A DNA stretch of 64,000 bases from Streptomyces jumonjinensis (GTDB taxonomy: Bacteria > Actinomycetota > Actinomycetes > Streptomycetales > Streptomycetaceae). Of this stretch, positions 46,863 through 56,010 are shown in pieces; positions within the stretch are counted from its first letter, which is position 1, and each line of letters opens with the position of its first letter. Position numbers and translations under genes: made by a program. The stretch is from contig NZ_VCLA01000105.1 in the NCBI RefSeq assembly GCF_009600885.1, positions 41,238 through 105,237 on the forward strand. The letters run 5' to 3'. The notes under the pieces were generated by a model. That model did no database searches. It saw nothing but the letters and a program-made list of their open reading frames with translations, and had not been told where the DNA came from.

Positions 46863-46958
46863 CTGCGGGCGACGGCGCGGGCTCGCGGCTCCGGCTGCGG
46901 GCGACGGCGCGGGCTCGCGGCTCCGGCTGCGGGCGACAGCGCGGGCTCACGGCTCCAG
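46863..46958. repeat. Three 32-bp tandem repeats
   Basis: Units begin at 46863, 46895 and 46927 with CTGCGGGCGACGGCGCGGGC. Copies 1 and 2 are identical; copy 3 has several changes (GACAGCGCGGGCTCACGG). They sit upstream of the sensor kinase in the 46822-47116 gap, which shows no gene otherwise. Confidence 0.85.
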
Positions 46959-47116
46959 CTACGGGGGACCTCGCGCGGGCTCACAGCCCCGGCACGGGCT
47001 TGGGGCCCAGCCTCGGTGAGCCGACCGCCCTCGGGGCCCTCATAGCCCCGCGCCCGTCAGCCCGGGGCCCAGGATTCGGACGGCAGCCCGCCCGGCGCGA
47101 TGCCCGCGGCAGGCGG

Positions 47117-47404
47117 TCAGCCGGGGAGCCCGGGGATCAGGCCCTCGTCGCCGAGGAGCTGCCGTACGTCCTCAAGGGTCGCGTCCGGACCCGGGAGGAT
47201 CAGCTCGGACGGCTCCAGGACGTCGTCCGGGAGGGGCTCGCCGAGGTCGCGGACCCGGGCCAGCAGCGCGGCGAGGGTCCGGTGGAACCCCTCCCCGTCC
47301 CCGCGCTCCATCTCGGCCAGCAGCTCGTCGTCGAGCCTGTTCAGTTCGGCGAAGTGGCTGTCCGCCAACTTCACCTGCCCCTCCCCCATGATCCGTACGA
47401 TCAT
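47117..47404 (-). CDS. pspAA: PspA-associated protein PspAA
   Basis: 95-residue PspAA-family protein, found with PspA in actinobacteria and archaea and thought to assist the membrane-stress response. It starts MIVRIMGEGQVKLAD and has a helical hairpin (FAELNRLDDELLAEMERG) followed by PLPDDVLEPSELILPGPDATLEDV, typical of the family. It follows pspA by 32 bases on the same strand, so they form an operon. ATG start; the ribosome site is weak. Confidence 0.88.
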   Translation of the reverse strand: MIVRIMGEGQVKLADSHFAELNRLDDELLAEMERGDGEGFHRTLAALLARVRDLGEPLPDDVLEPSELILPGPDATLEDVRQLLGDEGLIPGLPG

Positions 47405-47436
47405 GACGAGTCCCTACCGCCGAAGGCCCCCGGGGC

Positions 47437-48234
47437 CTACTGCTTGTCGAAGTTGGGCCTGCCCTGCTGCTGGCGCTGGGCGTCCTGCGCGTTCGCGCCG
47501 CCCTCGATGGCCTGCTGCGAGGCACCGGTGCCACCCGCCAGCTCGGCCTTCATCCGCTGAAGCTCCAGCTCTACATCCGTACCACCGGAGATGCGGTCCA
47601 GCTCGGCGGCGATGTCGTCCTTGGCCATTCCGGAGGAGTCGTCGAGCGCGCCGGAGGCGAGCAGCTCGTCGATCGCGCCGGCCCTGGCCTGGAGCTGGGC
47701 GGTCTTGTCCTCGGCCCGCTGGATCGCCAGGCCCACATCGCCCATCTCCTCCGAGATGCCGGAGAAGGCCTCGCCGATCCGGGTCTGCGCCTGGGCGGCG
47801 GTGTAGGTGGCCTTGATGGTCTCCTTCTTCGTACGGAAGGCGTCGACCTTGGCCTGGAGGCGCTGGGCCGCGAGGGTGAGCTTCTCCTCCTCGCCCTGGA
47901 GCGTCTGGTGCTGGGTCTCCAGATCGCTGACCTGCTGCTGGAGCGCGGCGCGGCGGGAGAGCGCCTCACGCGCCAGATCCTCGCGGCCGAGCGCCAGCGC
48001 CTTGCGCCCCTGGTCCTCCAGCTTGCTGGACTGTCCCTGGAGCTGGTTCAGCTGTAGCTCCAGGCGCTTGCGGGAGGTCGCCACGTCGGCGACTCCACGG
48101 CGCACCTTCTGAAGCAGCTCCAGCTGCTTCTGGTACGAGTAATCGAGGGTCTCGCGCGGATCCTCAGCCCGGTCAAGGGCCTTGTTTGCCTTCGCGCGGA
48201 AGATCATCCCCATACGCTTCATGACACCGCTCAT
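47437..48234 (-). CDS. pspA: Phage shock protein A (PspA/Vipp1 family)
   Basis: 265-residue ESCRT-III-like membrane-repair protein. Nearly all of it is helical coiled coil: an N-terminal amphipathic helix (MKRMGMIFRAKANKALD) for membrane binding, then long helical hairpins (about 30-220), and a Gly/Gln-rich tail (GGANAQDAQRQQQG). The stretch EDPRETLDYSYQKQLELL is characteristic. ATG at 48234; an ATG four codons in is possible. Divergent from the DUF3043 gene; in operon with pspAA. In Streptomyces it protects against envelope stress (family knowledge). Confidence 0.95.
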   Translation of the reverse strand: MSGVMKRMGMIFRAKANKALDRAEDPRETLDYSYQKQLELLQKVRRGVADVATSRKRLELQLNQLQGQSSKLEDQGRKALALGREDLAREALSRRAALQQQVSDLETQHQTLQGEEEKLTLAAQRLQAKVDAFRTKKETIKATYTAAQAQTRIGEAFSGISEEMGDVGLAIQRAEDKTAQLQARAGAIDELLASGALDDSSGMAKDDIAAELDRISGGTDVELELQRMKAELAGGTGASQQAIEGGANAQDAQRQQQGRPNFDKQ

Positions 48235-48432
48235 GGGCTTCGCGCGCCCCCTTCTGACGGACTCCGGCTCCAGAACTCCAACAGAACCCACAGTACGGGC
48301 CCTGCATCCATTACCGCACTGTTCGAGCGCTGATGCGCTCATCCGCAAGGACGACTGCGTGGTGCTTCCGATCCAGCGCAAGGAGTAGACGACCGTCAGG
48401 GAAACCTCGGGCCGCGTCCGCCCCGCACCCCC

Positions 48433-48474
48433 TTTCCGCCCTGTGCTGACGCGTTTCCGCCCTGTGCTGACGCG
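48433..48474. repeat. Exact 21-bp tandem duplication
   Basis: TTTCCGCCCTGTGCTGACGC plus a final G occurs at 48433-48453 and again at 48454-48474 without mismatch. It lies in the divergent pspA/DUF3043 promoter region (48235-48540), which otherwise holds no gene. Confidence 0.9.
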
Positions 48475-48540
48475 GGGTGTTGCCGGATCGTTCCCCTCCG
48501 GCGTTGGGTCCATGCCTGCCACCCCGTACCCTTGGGCTTT

Positions 48541-49137
48541 GTGTTCCGTAGCCGTGCCAAGACAGAGAAGGCCCCCACCGATCAGGTGACGGCGGACCTC
48601 TCCCAGCAGTCCCGCGATCCCGAGGCCCCGAAGGGCCGCCCCACTCCCAAGCGGAGTGAGGCCCAGACCCAGCGCCGTCGTGCCGCCACCCAGCCGCTCG
48701 ACCGCAAGGCGGCCATGCGCCGTCAGCGGGAGGCCCGCCGGGCGGATCTCGCTCGCCAGCGGGAAGCGCTGGCGAGCGGTGACGAGCGGTATCTCCCCGT
48801 CCGGGACAAGGGACCGGTGCGCCGGTTCGCCCGTGACTTCGTGGACTCCCGCTTCTGCGTCGCCGAGTTCTTCCTGCCGCTCGCGGTGGTCATTCTGATC
48901 ATGAGCATGATCCAGGTCGGTCAGCTCCAGAGCATCGCGCTGCTGGTCTGGCTCGGCGTGATCGTGATGATCATCATCGACTCGATCGGCCTGGGCATCC
49001 GGCTGAAGAAGCAGCTCAATGAGCGCTTCCCGGACGAGCCCAAGCGCGGCGCCGTGGCCTACGCCCTGATGCGTACGCTCCAGATGCGCCGGCTCCGGCT
49101 GCCGAAGCCGCAGGTCAAGCGCGGAGAGCGACCCTGA
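48541..49137 (+). CDS. DUF3043 membrane protein
   Basis: 198-residue protein of the actinobacterial DUF3043 family. The first ~110 residues are basic and polar (MFRSRAKTEKAP..., RRQREARRADLARQREAL), with two membrane helices at about 115-135 and 140-160, then a basic tail. GTG at 48541 chosen; the same frame has a TTG three codons earlier. TACCCT 8-9 bases upstream suggests a leaderless transcript. Function unknown; adjacency to pspA suggests an envelope role. Its stop abuts the methyltransferase region. Confidence 0.88.
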   Translation: MFRSRAKTEKAPTDQVTADLSQQSRDPEAPKGRPTPKRSEAQTQRRRAATQPLDRKAAMRRQREARRADLARQREALASGDERYLPVRDKGPVRRFARDFVDSRFCVAEFFLPLAVVILIMSMIQVGQLQSIALLVWLGVIVMIIIDSIGLGIRLKKQLNERFPDEPKRGAVAYALMRTLQMRRLRLPKPQVKRGERP

Positions 49138-49166
49138 GCACCCAGGCCCCGGGAGCCGCGGACGCG

Positions 49167-49988
49167 GTGCCCGGCGGCCCGGAAGCGGTGCCCGGAGGTC
49201 CAGCGGCCGGCGTCCCGGCGGCTGCCGCCGGGACCGCGGCGTCGATCCGGCAGGAGCTGGTCGCGCGTCAGCTCGATGAGCAGATAGCGGCCCGCTTCCC
49301 GGTGGGACAGCGGCTGCGGATCCTCGACGTCGGCATGGGCCGGGGCGCGCAGACGCTGCGGCTGGCACGGGCGGGACACGAGGTCACCGGACTGGAGTCG
49401 GACCCCGCCCTGCTCGGCGTGGCCGAGGCCGCCCTCGCGGTCGAACCGGACGGGATCCGTGCGCGGGTCCGGCTGATCGAGGGCGACTGCCGGGAAGCCG
49501 GGGTGCACTTCCTGCCCGGCGGCTTCGATGTGGTGCTCTGCCATGAGGTGCTGCTGTCGTCGCAGGAGCCGGACGCGATGCTCGCGGGCCTGGCCCGGAT
49601 GCTGGCCCCGCGCGGACTGCTCTCCCTGCTCATACGGAACGCGGACGCACTGGCCCTCGGGCCCGGGCTGGCCGGGGACTGGGCCGGGGCGCTGGCCGTG
49701 TTCGACGCGGACACCGCAGCGGACCGGCGCGGCACGCCGGTGCGGGCCGACCGGCTGGAAGTGCTCACCTCGGCGCTCGCGGGGATCGCGGCCCCACTGC
49801 ACGCCTGGTACGGCGTGGAGGTCTTCACCGGCTGGTCGGCGAACCGCCCGGCGGCGGTCGGCGATGAGCCGGCGCGGCTGCTGGCGGCCGAGGACCGGGC
49901 CGGGCGCACGGACCCCTACCGCCGGATCGCCGCGCTGCTGCATCTGTGCGGAGCGCGCGACACCCGGGAGACCGGGCCGGCCGCCTGA
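49167..49988 (+). CDS. Class I SAM-dependent methyltransferase
   Basis: 273-residue methyltransferase. Motif I is ILDVGMGRGAQTLRL, the acidic motif II is VTGLESD, motif III includes EGDCRE and post-motifs FDVVLCHEVLLSSQEPD and LAPRGLLSLLIRN. No substrate can be named. The N-terminal ~25 residues are Ala/Gly/Pro-rich. The GTG at 49167 is the first standard start; a CTG at 49134 overlapping the upstream stop (CTGA) would add 11 residues and would mimic the coupled starts common here. It follows the DUF3043 gene directly. Confidence 0.86.
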   Translation: MPGGPEAVPGGPAAGVPAAAAGTAASIRQELVARQLDEQIAARFPVGQRLRILDVGMGRGAQTLRLARAGHEVTGLESDPALLGVAEAALAVEPDGIRARVRLIEGDCREAGVHFLPGGFDVVLCHEVLLSSQEPDAMLAGLARMLAPRGLLSLLIRNADALALGPGLAGDWAGALAVFDADTAADRRGTPVRADRLEVLTSALAGIAAPLHAWYGVEVFTGWSANRPAAVGDEPARLLAAEDRAGRTDPYRRIAALLHLCGARDTRETGPAA

Positions 49989-50089
49989 GCGGCGGGCCCA
50001 CCGATCCGGCTGAACCGGTTCGATCCAGCGACCCGCCGATCCGCTGATCCGCTGATCCGGCAAAAACTGGTCCGGCCCGCCGCTCAGGC
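49983..50089. repeat. 16-bp inverted repeat around short direct repeats
   Basis: GCCTGAGCGGCGGGCC (49983-49998) is perfectly complementary to 50074-50089. The left arm contains the methyltransferase stop. The 75-base loop has CCGCTGATC-type repeats (50034-50060). Plausible as a long-loop terminator between the methyltransferase and the ABC exporter. Confidence 0.55.
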
Positions 50090-50118
50090 GAAACCGGGGT
50101 TTTCGCGTCCGTACCCAA

Positions 50119-51939
50119 GTGACCACCGCGGAAACCACCGAAACGAACGACAACACGCCCGCCCCTCTCTCCGCCGGGGAGACCTGGCGGGCGCTGTACA
50201 CCCACTTCCGCCCGCATCGGGGGCTCGTCGCGCTCGGCGCGGCCTTCGCCCTGGTCGGCGCCGTGACCGGGCTGCTCCAGCCGCTGGCCGCCAAGGAGCT
50301 GGTGGACCGGCTCGGCGGCGACGAGCCGATCACCGGGATCCTGATCGCGCTCACCGCGCTGGTGGTGTTCGGCACCGCGATCGAGGCACTGGGCGGTTAC
50401 GTCCTGGGACGCACCGCGGAATCGGTGGTGCTGGCCGCCCGGCGCACCCTGATAGGCAGGCTGCTGCGGCTGCGGCTGCCGGAGATGGAGCGGAGCCAGC
50501 CGGGCGATCTGATGTCCCGGATCACCTCGGACACCACCCTGCTGCGCGCGGTCACCACCCAGTCCGTCGTCTCCGCGGCGACCGGCGGGCTCTCCTTCAT
50601 CGCCACCATCGTGCTGATGGGCTTCATGGACATGGTGCTGCTCGGCGTCACCCTCGGGGTGATCGTGGTGATCGGCGCGGTGGTCGCCCTGGTGATGCCG
50701 AAGATCGCCGAGGCCAGCCGGCGGTCGCAGGAGGCGGTCGGCGAGATCTCCACGAGGCTGGAGCGCGCTTTCGGGGCGTTCCGTACGCTCAAGGCGTCCG
50801 GGGCCGAGGAGCGCGAGACGGCGGTGGTGGCCGCCGCCGCCGAGGAAGCCTGGCGGAACGGGGTCCGGTCCGCGAAGTGGGAGTCGGTCGCGTGGTCCTC
50901 GGTGGGGCTCGCGGTGCAGGTGTCGTTTCTGGCGGTGCTGGGCGTCGGCGGGGCGCGGGTGGCGTCGGAGGCGATCTCCATCTCGACGCTGGTGGCGTTT
51001 CTGCTCTTCCTCTTCTATCTGATCGACCCGATCTCCAAGCTGGTGGAGGCGGCGACCCAGTACCAGGAGGGCTCGGCGGCGATCGCGCGGATCATGGAGG
51101 CGGAGCGGCTGGAGACCGAGCAGACCGAGCAGACCGAGGAGGTCGGCGAGACCGGCGAGGCCGCGGGCGCGGCGGGCGGGCCCGCGGCCGTGACCTTCGA
51201 GAAGGTCGCCTTCAGCTATCGCGACGATCTTCCCCCGGTCCATCACGAGGTCTCCTTCGAGGTGCCGGGCGCGGGGATGACCGCCTTCGTGGGGCCCTCG
51301 GGGGCGGGGAAGACGACCGTGTTCGGGCTGATCGAGCGGTTCTACGAGGCGAGCGGCGGACGCGTCCTGGTCGACGGCAGGGATGTGCGCGACTGGCCGG
51401 TGTCCCAGCTGCGGGCCGCGATCGGCTATGTCGAGCAGGACGCCCCGGTCCTGGCGGGAACCCTGCGGGAGAATCTGGTCTTCGCCGCTCCGGAGGCGAC
51501 CGATGAGCAGATCACGGAGGTTCTGGTACGGGCGAGGCTGGACTCGCTGGTGGAGCGGCTGCCCGAGGGGCTGGACACGGTGGTGGGCCACCGGGGCTCC
51601 AAGCTGTCGGGCGGGGAGCGCCAGCGGGTGGCGATAGCACGGGCGCTGCTGCGGCGGCCGAGGCTGCTGCTGCTGGACGAGGCGACCTCCCAGCTGGACG
51701 CGGTCAACGAGATGGCGCTGCGGGATGTGGTCGCGGAGGTGTCCCGCGAGGTGACGGTGCTGGTGGTGGCGCACCGGCTGTCGACGGTGACGCTGGCGGA
51801 CCGGATCGTGGTGATGGACGCGGGGCGGGTACGCGCGGTGGGGACGCACACGGAGCTGGTGTCGGCGGATCCGCTGTACGGGGAGCTGGCGGCGACGCAG
51901 TTCCTGGCGACGGCGACGGCTCCGGAGGCGGCGGTCTGA
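50119..51939 (+). CDS. ABC exporter half-transporter (membrane + ATPase)
   Basis: 606-residue type IV ABC exporter subunit that works as a dimer. Six membrane helices about 30-315; ATPase about 355-590 with Walker [11 protein letters not shown]-loop YVEQDAPVL, signature LSGGERQR, Walker [10 protein letters not shown], and the switch His in VVAHRLSTV. An acidic linker ([15 protein letters not shown]) joins the halves. GTG start at 50119. It may export a lipid, peptide or drug; nothing nearby fixes the substrate. Confidence 0.93.
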   Translation: MTTAETTETNDNTPAPLSAGETWRALYTHFRPHRGLVALGAAFALVGAVTGLLQPLAAKELVDRLGGDEPITGILIALTALVVFGTAIEALGGYVLGRTAESVVLAARRTLIGRLLRLRLPEMERSQPGDLMSRITSDTTLLRAVTTQSVVSAATGGLSFIATIVLMGFMDMVLLGVTLGVIVVIGAVVALVMPKIAEASRRSQEAVGEISTRLERAFGAFRTLKASGAEERETAVVAAAAEEAWRNGVRSAKWESVAWSSVGLAVQVSFLAVLGVGGARVASEAISISTLVAFLLFLFYLIDPISKLVEAATQYQEGSAAIARIMEAERLETEQTEQTEEVGETGEAAGAAGGPAAVTFEKVAFSYRDDLPPVHHEVSFEVPGAGMTAFVGPSGAGKTTVFGLIERFYEASGGRVLVDGRDVRDWPVSQLRAAIGYVEQDAPVLAGTLRENLVFAAPEATDEQITEVLVRARLDSLVERLPEGLDTVVGHRGSKLSGGERQRVAIARALLRRPRLLLLDEATSQLDAVNEMALRDVVAEVSREVTVLVVAHRLSTVTLADRIVVMDAGRVRAVGTHTELVSADPLYGELAATQFLATATAPEAAV

Positions 51940-51974
51940 GCGGAGGGCCCGGGTCATGGCCCCCGGGCCGGGAC

Positions 51975-52046
51975 GGAAACACCCGCCCGGGGTCCCGGCC
52001 CGGGCCGGCGCGGAACCACCCGCCCGGGGTCCCGGCCCCCGGGCCC
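51975..52046. repeat. 37-bp spaced direct repeat
   Basis: ACCCGCCCGGGGTCCCGGCC recurs at 51981 and 52018 (period 37) with similar flanks (GGACGGAAAC and GGCGCGGAACC). It lies between the ABC exporter and the HtrA-like protease gene (51940-52116), where no gene is seen. Confidence 0.75.
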
Positions 52047-52116
52047 TTCGCGGCGGGACCACCTGATCGGGTGCGTACGACATGCCGGTTCCGTACCCCC
52101 CGAGCAGACTCCGACC

Positions 52117-53187
52117 ATGGAGATATCGCGTCGCCGACTGCTCTCGCTGACCGTCTGCGCCGTCTGCGCGGCCACTCTGCTCGCCGGCGGCTGCGCCCGC
52201 GAGCCGTCGACGGCCGCGTGGCGGCAGCCGGAGACCTCGACCCGCGCCGTGCCGCCCAAGGCGGCGAACGATCTCCAGAGCGATTACGAGACCGTGATCA
52301 AGAACGTGCTGCCCTCGGTGGTGCAGATCGAGTCGGGGAGCAGCCTCGGGTCGGGGATCGTCTACGACAGCAAGGGCCATGTGATCACCAACGCCCATGT
52401 GGTGGGCGAGGGGCACTCCTTCCTGGTCACGGTGGCGACCGGGGAGGAGCCGCTGACCGCGAAGCTGGTCTCCTCCTACCCGGAGCAGGATCTGGCCGTC
52501 ATCAGGCTGGACCGGGTGCCGACCGGGCTGAAGGCCGCGACGTTCGGCGACTCCTCGAAGGTGGCCGTGGGGCAGATCGTGCTGGCGATGGGCTCCCCGC
52601 TGGGGCTGTCGAGCAGTGTGACCCAGGGAATCGTCTCGGGGATCGGCCGGACGGTGAGCGAGAGCCCGGCGGACGGGGGGACGGGCGCGACGATCGGCAA
52701 CATGGTGCAGACCTCGGCGGCGATCAACCCGGGCAACAGCGGGGGCGCGCTGGTGAATCTGGACAGCGAGGTGATCGGGATCCCGACGCTGGCGGCGACG
52801 GATCCGGGCCTCGGGGACAGCGCGGCGCCGGGGATCGGCTTCGCGATCCCGGTGTCGATGGTGACGACGGTCGCCGACCAGATCATCAAGAACGGGAAGG
52901 TCACCGACTCGGGGCGGGCGGCCCTGGACATCACCGCGCGGACGGTGCTGGACGACAGCTACCAGCCCGCGGGGGCGGCGGTGGTGGAGGTCCTCAAAGG
53001 GGGCGCGGCGGACAAAGCCGGGCTGCGGGCGGGCGACATCATCACCAGGGTGGGGGCGGACGAGGTCACCACGATCACCTCGCTGGCGGAGGCGCTGGCG
53101 TCGAAGCAGCCCGGGGAGAAGGTGACGGTGGGGTACGTACGGGACGGGGAGCAGCGCACGGCCACGGTGACCCTGGGCGAGATCTGA
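52117..53187 (+). CDS. HtrA-like serine protease lipoprotein with PDZ domain
   Basis: 356-residue trypsin-fold S1C protease on the outer membrane face. Twin-arginine-like start (SRRRLLSL) with lipobox LLAGGC (about residues 21-26); catalytic His in ITNAHVVG, Asp in EQDLAVI, Ser in NPGNSGGAL; PDZ domain about 265-350 (GAAVVEVLKGGAADKAGLRAGDII). Such proteins remove misfolded envelope proteins. ATG start; the two-domain layout and length are normal for the family. Confidence 0.93.
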   Translation: MEISRRRLLSLTVCAVCAATLLAGGCAREPSTAAWRQPETSTRAVPPKAANDLQSDYETVIKNVLPSVVQIESGSSLGSGIVYDSKGHVITNAHVVGEGHSFLVTVATGEEPLTAKLVSSYPEQDLAVIRLDRVPTGLKAATFGDSSKVAVGQIVLAMGSPLGLSSSVTQGIVSGIGRTVSESPADGGTGATIGNMVQTSAAINPGNSGGALVNLDSEVIGIPTLAATDPGLGDSAAPGIGFAIPVSMVTTVADQIIKNGKVTDSGRAALDITARTVLDDSYQPAGAAVVEVLKGGAADKAGLRAGDIITRVGADEVTTITSLAEALASKQPGEKVTVGYVRDGEQRTATVTLGEI

Positions 53188-53193
53188 GGCTGA

Positions 53194-53226
53194 GGCGCGG
53201 GACACGGAGGGACCGGGCCCCGCGCC
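53194..53226. terminator. Hairpin between convergent genes
   Basis: GGCGCGGG (53194-53201) pairs with CCCGCGCC (53219-53226) around a 17-base loop, between the HtrA-like gene and the small gene at 53242-53448. Short arms, so moderate support. Confidence 0.45.
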
Positions 53227-53241
53227 GTCGACCCCGTGCGG

Positions 53242-53448
53242 CTACTCGGGGGCGTGCAGGCTCATCGGGCCGTAGATCGCGGTGGAGTCCTCCGAGAGCA
53301 GCACCTGATCAGCTCCGCCGTCGCGCAGGTCCTTCCAGTGTTCCCCGATCCAGGATTCGGCGTCCCCCTGTGTCGTGAACTCCTCCGGCTGTACCGCCGG
53401 ACGGACCTCCGTGCCGTCGGACTTCTCGAAACGCCACGTCCATGCCAT
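53242..53448 (-). CDS. Small conserved hypothetical protein
   Basis: 68-residue soluble protein beginning MAWTWRFEKSDGTEV, with EEFTTQGDAESWIGEHWKDL and a final beta stretch. The repeated Trp/acidic pattern is familiar from actinobacterial small proteins of unknown function, and a TGGAGG ribosome site sits six bases before the ATG. A long frame reaching 56064 is a shadow of the cob genes. No function can be proposed. Confidence 0.7.
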   Translation of the reverse strand: MAWTWRFEKSDGTEVRPAVQPEEFTTQGDAESWIGEHWKDLRDGGADQVLLSEDSTAIYGPMSLHAPE

Positions 53449-53538
53449 GTCCGCCTCCAGGTCCCTGAAGTGATCGCTGTGCTGCCCGCAGCGTAGCCGG
53501 GCGCGCACCCGTCGCGGTGACGCGGGAGGATCAGGGGT

Positions 53539-54738
53539 GTGGAACTGACTCTGCTCGGCACCGGCTCCCCGGCCGGTCTCCCCCGGCCCGACTGTCCCTG
53601 TGCCATGTGCGCCGCCGCCCGTGGTCCCCGTGCGCGGGCCGCCACCGCGCTGCTCGTGGACGGGGCGCTGCTGCTCGATCTCACCCCTGGCGCGGCCCTG
53701 GCCGCCGCGCGGGCCGGGCATTCCCTGGTCGGCGTGCGGCAGGTGCTGCTGACTCATCCGCATGACGGGCCCGCCGTCGATGTGCCGGCCGGGCTGCCGT
53801 CCGCGGGACGGGTGCCGGATGGACGGGTGCTGACGCTGATCAGCGGGCACCGGGTGCGGGCGGTGCCGATGGACCATCCCGGGACGGGGTACGAGGTGAC
53901 CTCGCCGGACGGCGAGCGGCTGCTGTATCTGCCGCCGGGCGGGGCTCCGGCCGGGCTGGCGGAGGGGCTGGCCGCGTACGAGATGGTGGTGGCCGACGTC
54001 ATCGGCCGGCCCGACGCGATCGCCCTGCTGCGGGCCTCGGGGGCGATCGGCGCGACCACCGATGTGATCGCGGTCCATCTCGACCACGACGTCCCCGGCG
54101 GTCCCGAGCTGGACCGGCGGCTGGCTGCGGCCGGGGCGCGCGCCGTGCCGGACGGGACGACGCTGATCGTCGGCGAGTACCACGCCGTACCGGATGTGCC
54201 GCGCCGCACCCTGATCACCGGCGGCGCGCGCTCCGGGAAGTCGGTGGAGGCCGAGCGGCGGCTGACGGCCTTCCCCGATGTGCTGTACGTGGCGACGGGC
54301 GGCGGGCGGACGGGGGACGCCGAGTGGGCGGACCGGGTCGCGCTGCACCGGGAGCGCCGGCCCGCTTCCTGGCGTACGACCGAGAGCTGCGATCTGGTGC
54401 CGCTGCTCACCGAGGAGGGGCCGCCGCTGCTGATCGACTGTCTCTCGCTCTGGCTCACCGACGCGATGGACCGGGTGGGCGCGTGGGACGACGACACCTG
54501 GCGGTCGGGCGGTGAGCGGGCGCTGCGGGAGCGGGTCGCCGAGCTGATCGCGGCGGTGCGGCGGAGTCCGCGTACGGTCGTCGCGGTGACCAATGAGGCC
54601 GGTTCGGGGGTGGTCCCGGCCACCGCTTCGGGCCGCCGCTTCCGCGATGAGCTGGGGCGTCTCAACGCGGCGTGCGCCGATGAGTGCGAGCAGGTGCTGC
54701 TGGTGGTCGCCGGGCAGGCGCTGGTGCTCCGGAACTGA
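53539..54738 (+). CDS. cobU: MBL-fold domain fused to adenosylcobinamide kinase/guanylyltransferase
   Basis: 399 residues in two parts. About 1-215 resemble a metallo-beta-lactamase-fold hydrolase (LLGTGSPAGLPRPDCPC, LLTHPHDGP, IAVHLDHDVPG), but the usual HxHxDH appears as HPHDGP, so metal binding and catalysis may be lost. About 220-399 are CobU: GGARSGKS P-loop, DCLSLWLTDAM, VVAVTNEAGSGVVP, and ELGRLNAACA; it phosphorylates and GMP-activates adenosylcobinamide. GTG start with GGAGG upstream. cobT follows, and cobS lies further along, so the late cobalamin steps are grouped. Confidence 0.92.
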   Translation: MELTLLGTGSPAGLPRPDCPCAMCAAARGPRARAATALLVDGALLLDLTPGAALAAARAGHSLVGVRQVLLTHPHDGPAVDVPAGLPSAGRVPDGRVLTLISGHRVRAVPMDHPGTGYEVTSPDGERLLYLPPGGAPAGLAEGLAAYEMVVADVIGRPDAIALLRASGAIGATTDVIAVHLDHDVPGGPELDRRLAAAGARAVPDGTTLIVGEYHAVPDVPRRTLITGGARSGKSVEAERRLTAFPDVLYVATGGGRTGDAEWADRVALHRERRPASWRTTESCDLVPLLTEEGPPLLIDCLSLWLTDAMDRVGAWDDDTWRSGGERALRERVAELIAAVRRSPRTVVAVTNEAGSGVVPATASGRRFRDELGRLNAACADECEQVLLVVAGQALVLRN

Positions 54739-54840
54739 AGCGTGTGCTGGCGGGTCGGGACCAGCGCCGTCGGCGCCTTCCGCCGCCCAGGCTCCCGCAC
54801 CCCCGGACCCGGGTGCGGTCGGGCGGGTACTGTTCGGCGA

Positions 54841-56010
54841 ATGAGCAGGCTGAATCTCGATGACTTCTCCGATCTGATCGAGCGCCCCGACAGCGGGGTC
54901 CGGCGTGTGGCCGAGGAACACCGGGAACGGCTGGCCGTCCCGCCCGGCGCGCTCGGCCGGATCGACGAGCTGGGCGAGTGGCTCTCGGCGGCGCAGGGCC
55001 GGGTCCCGGCGGCCCCCGTCGAGCATCCCCGGGTGGTGCTGTTCGCCGGTGACCACGGGGTGGCCGGGCTGGGGGTCTCCGGCCGCCCGGCCGGCGGCGC
55101 GCACCGGCTGGTGCGGGCCACCCTGGACGGCGTGAGCCCGATCGCGGTGCTCGCCCGCCGGATGGGGGTGCCGGTGCGGATCGTGGACGCCGGTCTCGAC
55201 TGCGATCCGGCGCTGCTGCCCGACGAGGTGGTGCGCCACCGGGTGCGGCGCGGCAGCGGGCGTATCGACGTCGAGGACGCGCTGACCGCCGACGAGGCCG
55301 AGCGGGCGGTGCGGCTGGGGATGGCGATCGCCGACGAGGAGGCCGACTCGGGGACCGATGTGGTGGTGCTCGGGGATGTGAGCGTGGGCGGCACCACGCC
55401 CGCCTCGACGCTGATCGCCGCGCTCTGCGGCACGGACGCGTCGGTGGTCACCGGGCGCGGCGGCGCGGGCATCGACGATCTGGCGTGGATGCGCAAGTGC
55501 GCGGCGATCCGGGACTCGCTGCGGCGGGCCCGGCCGGTGCTCGGGGACCAGCTGGAGCTGCTGGCGGCGGTGGGCGGCGCGGATCTGGCGGCCATGACGG
55601 GCTTTCTGCTCCAGAGCTCGGTGCGCCGGATGCCGGTGATCCTGGACGGGGTGGTCTCGGCGGCCTGCGCGCTGGTCGCCCAGCGTGCCGCGTTCCGCGC
55701 CCCGGACTGGTGGCTGGCCGGTCATGTCAGCGGCGAGCCGGCCCAGGCGAAGGCGCTGGACCGGATGGCGCTCAACCCGCTGCTCGATCATGGCGTCACT
55801 GTGGGAGAAGGAACCGGGGCGTTGCTCGCACTCCCCTTCGTCCAGGCTGCGGCGGCGCTCAGCGCCGAACTGCCGGAGCGCACGGAGGACACGAAGGGCG
55901 CGGAGGGCGCAGAGGGCGCAGAGGGCACGGAAGGCCCCGAGCGGGAGAGCGGCGCCGGCGAAGCGGAGGCGGAGTCGGCGGCGGCGCCCCCGGGGAGCGA
56001 CACGGACTGA
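54841..56010 (+). CDS. cobT: Nicotinate-nucleotide-dimethylbenzimidazole phosphoribosyltransferase
   Basis: 389-residue CobT, attaching the lower cobalamin ligand. Characteristic: PPGALGRIDELGEWL, LFAGDHGVAGLGVS, DVVVLGDVSVGGTTPAS, VTGRGGAGID, and the catalytic Glu region TVGEGTGALL. The last ~50 residues are a Glu/Ala/Gly tail with repeated GAEGAEG, not part of the fold. ATG at 54841; TACTGT seven bases upstream indicates a leaderless transcript. A longer frame from 54742 is rejected. It follows cobU with 102 bases between. Confidence 0.95.
   Translation: MSRLNLDDFSDLIERPDSGVRRVAEEHRERLAVPPGALGRIDELGEWLSAAQGRVPAAPVEHPRVVLFAGDHGVAGLGVSGRPAGGAHRLVRATLDGVSPIAVLARRMGVPVRIVDAGLDCDPALLPDEVVRHRVRRGSGRIDVEDALTADEAERAVRLGMAIADEEADSGTDVVVLGDVSVGGTTPASTLIAALCGTDASVVTGRGGAGIDDLAWMRKCAAIRDSLRRARPVLGDQLELLAAVGGADLAAMTGFLLQSSVRRMPVILDGVVSAACALVAQRAAFRAPDWWLAGHVSGEPAQAKALDRMALNPLLDHGVTVGEGTGALLALPFVQAAAALSAELPERTEDTKGAEGAEGAEGTEGPERESGAGEAEAESAAAPPGSDTD

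Noticed and set aside
49825..53205. 1126-residue minus-strand frame
   Set aside because: Opposite-strand shadow of the methyltransferase, ABC exporter and HtrA-like gene; low-complexity Arg/Gln/His composition.
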